Translations under genes and position numbers: made by a program
The notes under the pieces: model-generated
What the model was told of the DNA's origin: nothing
Seen by the model: only the letters and a program-made list of their open reading frames with translations
Database searches by the model: none
Assembly (NCBI RefSeq): GCF_902167145.1
Contig: NC_050099.1
Span: forward strand, 13,344,434 to 13,408,433
DNA length: 64,000 bases
Direction of reading: 5' to 3'
Source: Zea mays
Taxonomy: Eukaryota; Streptophyta; Magnoliopsida; Poales; Poaceae
In this document: positions 54,985-64,000 of the stretch, piece after piece
Numbering within the stretch: the first letter of the stretch is position 1
Layout: every line of letters begins with the position of its first letter

Positions 54985-57654
54985 AACCTTGCACACATGC
55001 ATACAGAAAGCATTATATCCGGTCGAGATGCACATAAATAGAGTAAAGATCCTATCATCGACCGTATACCTTTTGATCTACGGATTTACCTCCCGTGTCG
55101 AGGTCGAGATGCCCATTAGTTCCCATGGGTGTCTTGATGGGCTTGGCATCCTTCATTCCAAACTTGGTAAGTATATTTTGAATGTACTTGGTTTGGCTGA
55201 TGAAGGTGCCCTCTTGGAGTTGCTTGACTTGAAATCCTAGAAAGTACTTCAACTCCCCCATCATAGACATCTCGAATTTATGTATCATGATCCTACTAAA
55301 CTCTTCACAAGTAGATTTGTTAGTAAACCCAAATATGATATCATCAACATAAATTTGGCATACAAACAAATCTTTTGCAATGGTTTTAGTAAAGAGTGTA
55401 GGATCGGCTTTACCGACTTTGAAGCCATTAGTAATAAGGAAATCTCTTAGGCATTCATACCATGCTCTTGGGGCTTGTTTGAGCCCATAAAGCGCCTTTG
55501 AGAGTTTATAAACATGATTAGGGTACTCACTATCTTCAAAGTCGGGAGGTTGCTCAACATAGACCTCTTCCTTAATTGGTCCATTGAGGAAGGCACTTTT
55601 CACGTCCATTTGGTAAAGCTTAAAGCTATGGTGAGTAGCATAGGCAAGTAATATACGAATTGATTCAATCCTAGCTACAGGTGCATAGGTTTCACCAAAA
55701 TCCAAACCTTCAACTTGTGAATATCCTTTGGCTACAAATCAAGCTTTGTTCCTTGTCACCACACCATGCTCATCTTGCTTGTTGCGGCATACCTACTTGG
55801 TACCTACAACATTTTGATTAGGACGTGGAACTAAATTGCATACCTCATTTCTCGTGAAGTTGTTGAGCTCCTCTTGCATTGCCAACACCCAATCTGAATC
55901 TCTTAGTGCGTCTTCCACCCTGTATGGCTCAATAGAAGACACAAAAGAGTAATGTTCACAAAAATGAGCGACTCGAGATCGAGTGGTTACCCCCTTATGA
56001 ATGTCACCGAGAATTGGGTTCACGAGGTGATCTCTTTGAATTGCTTGGTGGACTCTTGGGTGTTGCGGTCTTTGACCCTGTACTTCTTGATCATCTTCCT
56101 TGTCTTGATCATTGTCATCTCCCCCTTGATCATTGTCCTCCTCTTGAGGTGGCTCATCCTCTTGATCTTCATTTTCCTTATCTTGAGCTTGATCCTCATC
56201 TTGGGTTGGTGGAGATGCTTGCATGGAAGATGACGGTTGATCTTGTGCTTGTGTAGGCTCTTCGGATTCCTTAGGACACACATCCCCAATGGACATGTTC
56301 CTTAGCGTGACGCACGGAGCCTCTTCATCATCTAGCTCATCAAGATCAACTTGCTCCACTTGGGAGCCATTAGTCTCATCAAACACAATGTCACAAGAAA
56401 CCTCAACTAATCCAGAGGATTTGTTGAAGACTCTATATGCCCTTGTGTTTGAGTCATATCCTAGTAAAAAGCCTTCTACAGCCTTAGGAGCAAATTTAGA
56501 TTTTCTACCTCTTTTAACAAGAGTAAAACATTTGCTACCAAAGACTCTAAAATATGAAACATTGGGCTTTTTACCGGTGAGGAGTTCATATGATGTCTTC
56601 TTGAGGATTCGATGAAGGTAGAGCCGGTTGATGGAGTAGCAGGCGGTGTTAATCGCCTCAGCCCAAAACCGGTCCGGAGTCTTGTACTCATCAAGCATGG
56701 TCCTTGCCATGTCTAGTAGAGTTCTATTCTTCCTCTCCACTACACCATTTTGTTGAGGTGTGTAGGGAGAAGAGAACTCATGCTTGATGCCCTCCTCCTC
56801 AAGAAAGCCTTCAATTTGAGAGTTCTTGAACTCCGTCCCATTATTGCTTCTTATTTTGTTGATCCTTAATCCGAACTCATTTTGAGCCCGTCTCAAGAAC
56901 CCCTTTAAATTCTCTTGGGTTTGTGATTTTTCCTGCAAAAAGAATACCCAAGTGAAGAGAGAATAGTCATCCACAATTACAAGCCAATACTTACTCCCGC
57001 CGATGCTTATGTAAGCGATCGGGCCGAATAAATCCATGTGGAGTAGCTCAAGCGACCTGTCGGTCGTCATGATGTTCTTGTGTGGATGGTGGGTACTAAC
57101 TTGCTTTCCTGCTTGACATGCGCTATAAATCCTGTCTTTCTCAAAATGAACATTTGTTAGTCCCAAAATGTGTTCTCCCTTTAGAAGCTTGTGAAGATTC
57201 TTCATCCCAATATGGGCTAGTCGGTGATGCCAAAGCCAACCCATATTAGTCTTAGCAATTAAGCAAGCATCGAGTTCAGCTCTATTAAAATCAACTAAGT
57301 ATAGGTGACCCTCGAGTACTCTCTTAAATGCTACTGAATCATCACTTCTTCTAAAGACAGTAACACCTATATCCGTAAAAAGACAGTTGTAGCCCATTTT
57401 GCATAATTGAGAACTGAAAGCAAATTGTAATCTAAAGAATCTACAAGAAAAACATTGGAAACAAAATGGTCAGGTGATATAGCAATTTTACCAAGTCCTT
57501 TGACCAAACCTTGATTTCCATCCCCGAATGTGATAGCTCTTTGGGGATCTTCGTTTTTCTCGTAGGAGGAGAACATCCTTTTCTCCCCTGTCATGTGGTT
57601 TGTGCACCCGCTATCAATTATCCAACTTGAGCCCCCAGATGCATAAACCTGCAA
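54985..57654 (-). pseudogene. pol: Copia-C pol, protease to RT (broken)
   Basis: It encodes protease ([12 protein letters not shown] near 57610), the zinc region, integrase core ([23 protein letters not shown]) and RT ([19 protein letters not shown]). Defects: a frameshift near 57400, a stop at 55793-55795 where Trp is expected, a stop near 55740 where Arg is expected, a changed integrase DN motif (SNNG), and a one-base loss near 55062 just before the Copia-D insertion. It continues at 45961. Confidence 0.88.
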
Positions 57655-57661
57655 AACAGTT

Positions 57662-60288
57662 TTAGGCCTTGTTCTTAGGTACCCAAACAGTGTTGGGTCC
57701 TTTCACGTTAGAAACAAGCACCTTGGGTACCCAAACACAAGTCTTGGAGCCCTTGTGTTTGCCCCCAACATATTTGGCAACTATTTTGCCTGATTTGTTA
57801 GTTAAAACATATGATGCATCAAAAGTCTTAAATGAAATGTTAGGCTCATTTGATGCAGTAGGAGTTTTCTTTTTAGGCATTTTAACATGTGTAGAATGCC
57901 TAGAGCTAGATGCCTCATTCTTATATACATAAGCATGGTGAGAAACAGAATGAGATTTCTTAGCATGAATTCTCCTAATCTTGTGCTCAGGATAACCAAT
58001 AGGATATAAAATGTAACCCTCGTTATCCTAAGCCATGGGAGCCTTGCCCTTAACAAAGCTAGACAATTTCTTAGGGGCATTAAGCTTGACATTGCTTCCC
58101 TGTTGGAAACCAATGCCATCTTTAATGCTCGTGCGTCTCCCACTATAGAGCACGCTTCTAGCAAATTTAAAATTTTCGTTTTCAATTTCATGCTCATTAT
58201 TTTACTAGTTAGTTGAGCTATATGATTATCTTGTTGTTTAATTAAAGCTAGGTGATCATGAATAGCATCAACATTAATGTCTCTACATCTAGTACAAATA
58301 GTAACATGATCAACACTAGATGTAGAAGGTTTGCAAGAATTTAATTCATTAATCTTAGCATGCAAAATGACATTCTCATTTCTAAGATTGGAAATATAAA
58401 CATTGCAAACATTCAAATCTTTAGCCTTAGAAATTAACTTATCATTCTCAGTTTTAAGGCTAGCAATTGATTCATTCAATTTATCAATCTTAGCAATTAA
58501 ACTAGCATTTTCATTTCTAAGATTGGCAATTGAATCATGACAAACATTTGATTTTTCAACCTTAGCAGTTAAACTAACATTCTCAGTTCTAAGGTTGGAT
58601 ATAGTGTTATGGCAAATGCTAAGCTCTTTAGTCAAGTTTTCACATTTTTCTATCTCCTGAGCATAAGCATTCTTCACCTTAACATGCTTTTTGTTTTACT
58701 TAATAAGGAATTCCTCTTGGCTATCCAAGAGTTCATCCTTCTCATGAATAGCACCTATTAATTCATTTAATTTTTCTTTTTGTTGCATGTTAAGGTTGGC
58801 AAAAATACTAAGCAAGTTATCTTCATCATCACTAGAACTACCCTCATCACTAGATGTAGTATACTTGGGGGTGGTTCTAGCTTGTACCTTCTTTTTTTGC
58901 CATCCTTTGCCATGAAGCATTTGTGGCCGATGTTGGGGAAGAGAAGCCCCTTGTTGACGGCGATGTTTGCGGCATCCTCGTCGGAGGAGGAGTCGGTGGA
59001 GCTCATGTTGGAGTCCCATTCCCGACACACGTGGGCATCGCCGCCTTTTTCTTGTAGTACCTTTTCTTTTCCTTTCTCTTTCCCTTCTTGTCGTCGCCCC
59101 TGTCACTAACACTTGACATAGGACATTTAGCAATGAAATGATCGGGCTTACCACACTTGTAGCACACCCTTTTGGAGCGGGGTTTGTAGTCCTTCCCCCT
59201 CCTTTACTTGAGGATTTGGCGGAAGCTCTTGATGATGAGCGTCATCTCCTCGTTATCGAGCTTGGAGGCGTCGATGGGGATTCTACTTGGAGTAGATTCC
59301 TTCTTTTCTTCCTCCGTCTTCTTGAATGCGACGGGTTGCACCTCGGGTGTGGAGGTGCCGCCTTGCTCCAAGTTGACGATTTGTTTGGAGCCTTTGATCA
59401 TCAATTCAAAGCTCACAAACTTTCCTATCACTTCCTCGGGAGACATTAGCTTATATCTAGGATCACCACGAATTAATTGAACTTGTGTAGGGTTACGAAA
59501 ACGAGTGATCTTAGAATAATCTTGACCATTTCATGGTCATCCCATTTGGTGCTCCCGAGGTTGCGCACTTGATTCACCAAGGTTTTGAGTCGGTTGTACA
59601 TGGCTTGTGGCTCCTCTCCTTGGTTGAGGATGAACCGACCGAGCTCCCCCTCGATCGTCTCTTGTTTGGTGATCTTGGTCACCTCATCTCCCTTGTGTGC
59701 GGTCTTTAGTACATCCCAAATCTCTTTGGCACTTTTTAGCCCTTGCACCTTATTATACTCCTCTCGATATAGAGAGGCGAGTAGTATAGTGGTGGCTTGG
59801 GAGTCAAAATGCCGGATTTGGGCGAACTCGTCCGAATCATATCCTTCATCCCCTACGGATGGTACCTGCGCTCCAAACTCAACAATATCCCAAATGCTAG
59901 CGTGGAGTGAGGTTAGATGATGCCTCATTTTATCACTCCACATACAATAATCTTAACCGTAAAAAACCGGTGGTTTGCCAAATGGGACGGAAAGTAAAGG
60001 AGTGCGTTTAGAAATGCGGGGATATCGTAGGGGAATCTTACTAAACTTCTTGCGCTCATGGCGCTTAGAAGTGACGAACGGCGCATCGGAGCCGGAGGTG
60101 GATGTCGACGAAGAATCGGTCTCGTAGTAGACCAGTTTCTTCATTTTCTTCTTCTTGTCGCCACTCCGGTGCGACTTGACGCGCGGAGGTGATTCCTCCC
60201 TTCCTTTGGCGCCGGACACCCTTGATGGAGCCTTCCCGTGGCTTGTGGCCGTTTTCATCTCCCTCTTGGCATGATCTCTCGACACCAC
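57662..60288 (-). pseudogene. gag: Copia-C gag (broken in several frames)
   Basis: The likely start is the ATG near 60258, as the frame above it begins at GTG. Fragments 60258-59953, 59943-59473, 59446-59204, 59154-58696 and 58677-57662 together cover a Sirevirus gag: gag domain (MRHHLTSLHASIWDIVE, MSPEEVIGKFV), zinc knuckle CX2CX4HX4C at 59123-59164 (CYKCGKPDHFIAKC) and an Asn/Leu-rich coiled coil. At least four stops or frameshifts separate them, so no full protein can be made. Confidence 0.85.
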
Positions 60289-60319
60289 TTCGAGTTGTTA
60301 AACTCTAATGAAGCACCGG

Positions 60320-60331
60320 GCTCTGATACCA
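60320..60331 (-). promoter_or_regulatory. Copia-C primer-binding site
   Basis: Minus strand TGGTATCAGAGC, two bases from the LTR, is the standard initiator-Met-tRNA complement of plant Copia elements. Confidence 0.88.
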
Positions 60332-60333
60332 AT

Positions 60334-61515
60334 TGAAAGTCGCCTAGAGGGGGGTGGATAGGCGGAAATTGAAATTTACAACTTTAAACACACTACAAGT
60401 CGGGGTTAGCGTTAGAATAAAATCCGAGTCCGAGAGAGAGAGGAAAACAAATCAACCAAGAAAATAAAGCGGATGACACGGTGATTTGTTTTACCGAGGT
60501 TCGGTTCCAATGAACCTAGTCCCCGTTGAGGTGGTCACAAAGACTGGGTCTCTTTCAACCCTTTCCCTCTCTCAAACGGTCACTTAGACCGAGTGAGCTT
60601 TCTTCCTTGATTTCCCGGGTCACTTAGACCCCGCAAGGACCACCACACAATTGGAGTCTCTTGCTTCGCTTACAAGGCTTTGAGAGTAAGAATGAGAGAA
60701 AGAAGAAAGCCAACCAAGCAACAAGAGCAACAAAGAACACAAGTCGATCTTCTCACAAGTCTTAAAATACTAGAGTTGAATTGTGGACTTTGATTGGATC
60801 AGAGGCTTTGATTTGTGTCTTGGAAGGTTGCACTATGCTCTTGTATTGAATGGAGAGTGTTGAATGCTTGGATGGTTGGAGTGGAGGTTGTTGGGGATAT
60901 TTATAGCCCCCAACTACTAATTCAACCGTTGGGGCAGGCTGCTGTCGATGGGCGCACCAGACAGTCCGGTGCGCCAGCCACGTCACCCAACCGTTAGGGT
61001 TCTGACGGTTTCGACCGTTAGGGCTTTGTCATATGGTGGCACCGGACAATCCGGTGCCGCGCCGGATAGGCACTGTGCACTGTCCGGTGCGCCTTCTGGC
61101 GGCTGCTCTGACTTCTGCGCGAATTGTCCGCGCACTGTAGGTGGCATGCGACCGTTGCAGTCGACCGTTGCGCTGGCTAGCCGTTGCTCCGCTGGCACAA
61201 CGAACAGTCTGGTGGCACACCCGACAGTCTAGTGAATTATAGTGGAGCGCGACCCTCAGAAACCCGAAGGTGGAGAGTTGGAGTCAATCGCCCCTGGTGC
61301 ACTGGACAGTCCGGTGCGCCAGACCAGGGTTCTCTTCGGTTTCTTTTGCTTTTTTCTTTTTGAACCCTAACTTGACCTTTTTATTGGTTTCTGTTGAACC
61401 TTTAGCACATGTAGAAGATATAATATAGAGCAAACTAGTTAGTTCAATTATTTGTGTTGGGTATTCAACCACCAAAATCATTTATAGGAAAAGATTAAAC
61501 CCTATTTCCCTTTGA
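60334..61515 (-). repeat. Copia-C 5' LTR
   Basis: Partner of 34154-35320 with many substitutions and small indels. Several of its palindromes are decayed (CACCAGACAGTCCGGTG, CACCGGACAATCCGGTG). TATA equivalent at 60897-60906. The outer terminus ends GA instead of CA before the target copy TATAC. Confidence 0.88.
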
Positions 61516-61520
61516 TATAC

Positions 61521-63206
61521 CTAGATTGTTAAAGATGAAATCAGATGGGATTCATCCTCGTTTGCTAGCCCATGTGACCATGTATACGTAGATTGTTGAA
61601 GATGATTGATCCGAATAGCACTTTGGGTTGGATGGCTTGACATGCGTGTTGTGGTTGTGGCAAACAACCAGGATGGAGGATGCAGTACAGGAAAAATATT
61701 GGGATCTGTTGCAGTAATAGCATTTTTTAGGATTTAAAGTTTTAGTGTTTTTCCAATATCTATGTATTGGTAGAAATATTTTTGAAAGTTGTTGATCTCT
61801 AATTTCTGAATCCAATCTAAATCTAAAGAGAAAATGTGAAAATAAATATAGAAATGTAATATTCATCCGTATGAATGTTATGGAGGTCACACTTTCAGAC
61901 ACTGTCAGGTCCCAACCTGTGAGGCATTCCTAAAATTGCTACCGCGGAATCCTACATAATATACCTTCAGTATATACATTCCTATGACATTCACCAGATA
62001 TCAGTTCACTGAAGCACCTACTAACACAACATTGACCTAGTCTAGTACTTTTGAGGAAGCCCTTCTGATTTTAAATGTTTGCGCTGTTTGAATCTTATAT
62101 CTGTCCTTTGTCCCATCAGCATTCGCACATACCGTAGAGGCATCACCTTGCACATCGTTAGATTGTCTCAAAAAAGGATCTATAAAACCTCCTTTCCGAT
62201 AAATATAGCGGGCGAAGACGTTTTGCATCTAGCCACGACCGCTACACCATCTGCTAAAATATAAGGAGCCTTTGTCAGCCGCTACATCTGATCTTGCGCT
62301 ATACACTGTTCATCACGGGCGCCACCTCCTTCCGTTTGTTCCCACGCTTGAGCAGAAATTAAACTTCTCTAGCCGTATGTGGCTGATGCCAGCGACTGTG
62401 GCGGCCTCCGCCGCTTTGAAACCGGAGCCGGTGGTGAGTGTCGCGGCGATAGCGGGAGCGATGGAAGAGGAGCACGCCTAGGCCGACGTGTCGTGGCTCA
62501 AACGACGACGACTAGGTGGACCTCATCACGGGGCTCGACGGCAGGGGCAGGTTCGTCTCGGCCGTTTCCTCGCCGTGCCCCTGGTCATCCTCACGTCCCT
62601 CGCCACCGTACCGGCGAACGTGAACGCTGGCCGCGAACACTGACCTCGACGAGGCGGCGTACTTGGTGGCCGTGAGCGTGCCGCTCTTTCTCGTAGTCAT
62701 GGCATCAACTGAGGAGTTCTGTGCATGCTCTCGGCGAGCGGCCGTGCCTCATGGAGGAGACGAACGCGCAGACCATCTCCAGCACCATCTGAACACCATC
62801 CCCATCTAGTACATACACATGTTTGACGTAATGTCTATATATGTAGCATAATATAGACATAACCGATGCCCACTATACAAAGTTATATTTTACAAAACAT
62901 CATCAGATAGCTTTTTTCCGTTAAAACAAACGATTAGTATTGTCGGTTAAAAAATGTAATTTGAATCAGTCTCTAATTCAATTTTTGCCCCCATAGGAAC
63001 GATAAGTAAATAATATGCATGTGAAGTCAAAAATGATAAATCGGCATTTACAGTTGTTTTTAAGGACTACATAATCAAAGATTGACGAACAATTACAATA
63101 TTGTTTTCTAGGTGCTCGACAACAGAAAAATATAAACAATGTACTCCGGATAAATTTGTGTTATTGTAATTAACTTACGAGGCCACTAATTTCGAAATTT
63201 AAATAA
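61521..63206. other. Unassigned sequence; GC-rich possible gene remnant at 62270-62830
   Basis: Mostly AT-rich without recognised element ends. Around 62270-62830 the base composition rises sharply and all three plus-strand frames have stretches of plausible residues, including hydrophobic runs such as VPLVILTSLATVPANV and AAYLVAVSVPLFLVVMAS in different frames. This may be a decayed membrane-protein gene piece, but no family is recognised and stops interrupt every frame. Confidence 0.3.
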
Positions 63207-63209
63207 TTA

Positions 63210-63569
63210 GGCTCCGTTTCAATCTTACGGGATAAATTTTAGCTTCCCGCTAAACTTTAGCCATATGAATTGAAGTGCTAAAGTTTAGTTCCTTGGGGTG
63301 TTTGGACTACTCTAATAAAGTTTAGTATATTGGAATAAAAAGACACACATACCCCTAATGTGGAGAGAGAACAGGGTTAGAGGGTATGGGTGGAAAATGG
63401 GGTTCCCTGGCCCACGTTTAGCTCCTTTTAGCACCCCTTGAGCAGCTTATGAGATAATATGTGCTAAATTTTATCATATCACCATTAGCTCTCCTGTTTA
63501 GATCACCAAATGACTAAAAATAGCTTAAAAAAGCTGCTAAAGTTTATCTATTAAGATTGAAACATGGCT
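63210..63569. mobile_element. Tourist-like (PIF/Harbinger) MITE, TSD TTA
   Basis: The 360-bp element starts GGCTCCGTTTCAATCTTA and ends TAAGATTGAAACATGGCT. The inverted repeats extend about 33 bases (including GATAAA..TTTAGC arms), and TTA copies flank it (63207-63209, 63570-63572). AT-rich, noncoding, and repeated CTAAA/TTTAG words lie inside. Confidence 0.75.
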
Positions 63570-63866
63570 TTAATTTGTTTATGTAATTCCAATACATATA
63601 TAATTTACAAATGAAATATAATGCAATTTTGAGGAAAAATTAAATTAGTTTAAGATTCTATTAGCATTATAGATATAGAGGACCAAATTTAGAGGACGCT
63701 GCTGGACATGGAGAAGATATAGATGACAAAATGTTTTAGAGTGTGATGGACAGAGAATATTCTTTTAGAGCAAAACCTATGTAAATAATCAAACTAGAAT
63801 GTGTCGGCTCTTTTAGCGGTGAAGCTAAAGCGTTTCAAATGAGCCAAACCAGGCTCTGATACCACT

Positions 63867-64000
63867 TGTAGGAAACGGGTGACGCCTAAGAGGTGGTGAA
63901 TTAGGACTTCTAAAACTTTCACTAAATTAGGCCACAAATAATTCCTTAGAGCAAAACCTATGTAAATAATAAAACTAGAATGTGCAAACTAGGTTTTGTC
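63867..64000 (-). mobile_element. Start of another Copia LTR, truncated by the window edge
   Basis: The sequence at 63853-63864 reads, on the minus strand, TGGTATCAGAGC, a primer-binding site. Directly after it the plus strand begins TGTAGGAAACGGGTGACG, in the style of a Copia LTR (GACGCCTAAGAGGTGGTGAATTAGG). A minus-strand element should lie with its 5' LTR here, yet 63580-63850 shows no gag, so this may be a remnant. A 38-base piece at 63765-63801 (TTAGAGCAAAACCTATG..) is repeated at 63953-63991. Confidence 0.55.

Larger units (their letters stand above)
34154..61515 (-). mobile_element. Opie-like Sirevirus Copia-C (old, host of two insertions), TSD TATAC
   Basis: LTRs 34154-35320 (1167 bp) and 60334-61515 (1182 bp) and perfect TATAC copies (34149-34153, 61516-61520) delimit a minus-strand element of about 9.1 kb once Gypsy-2 and Copia-D are removed. 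Gag and pol are recognisable throughout but carry many stops and frameshifts. The last base pair of the left-reading terminus has changed in the right LTR (TTTGA instead of TTTCA). Gypsy-2 sits in its 3' untranslated part and Copia-D between the RT and RNase H regions of pol. Unlike Copia-B it has no extra reading frame after pol. Confidence 0.9.

Overview
This looks like intergenic chromosome from maize (Zea mays) or a very close grass. The signs are long nested LTR retrotransposons of Sirevirus (Ty1/Copia) and Tat-type (Ty3/Gypsy) character, LTRs packed with the palindrome built on CACCGGAC/GTCCGGTG, CACTA, hAT and Tourist-like DNA elements, and only one convincing host gene. Family names such as Ji-like or Opie-like are from memory of LTR starts and are tentative; the element boundaries rest on LTR pairs and target-site duplications (TSDs) read from the sequence.

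Layout. Bases 1-2480 hold the end of a CACTA transposon, unassigned sequence and a tandem/inverted repeat able to fold into a long hairpin. Bases 2481-29052 are one old Ty3/Gypsy element (Gypsy-1, minus strand, LTRs about 5-6% diverged). It is split by a 5.8-kb solo-LTR-like insertion (4246-10012, TSD AGCAT), itself hit by a Ji-like solo LTR (4927-6155, TSD CCTTC), and by a complete 12.5-kb Sirevirus (Copia-B, 11208-23732, TSD CTTGC) with open gag and pol plus a stop-ridden extra ORF. Gypsy-1 also holds a nonautonomous hAT-like element. Bases 29053-34153 form an island with a small secreted cysteine-rich protein gene (32787-33098), a tiny CACTA MITE and a hAT MITE. Bases 34154-61515 are an old Opie-like Copia (Copia-C, minus strand, TSD TATAC) interrupted by a very young Tat-type Gypsy (Gypsy-2, 36085-45358, TSD TAAAA, one LTR difference in 588 bp) and a young Ji-like Copia (Copia-D, 45967-54979, plus strand, TSD CTTGG). 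The right end has unassigned sequence, a Tourist-like MITE and the start of another Copia element.

How the parts relate. Gypsy-1 and Gypsy-2 are sister elements with the same primer-binding site, the same antisense gene and related hairpin-forming tandem repeats. Gypsy-1 keeps a gag and no pol; Gypsy-2 keeps an intact protease-RT-RNase H-integrase ORF and no gag, which suggests mobilisation by complementation. The antisense gene of Gypsy-2 is intact: by prediction three exons, all phase-0 introns and 914 codons, with its own TATA box, running convergently toward pol. Between the two convergent genes lies a 60-bp tandem array whose alternating units carry compensatory changes in two predicted stems. 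These are the most notable signals in the window.
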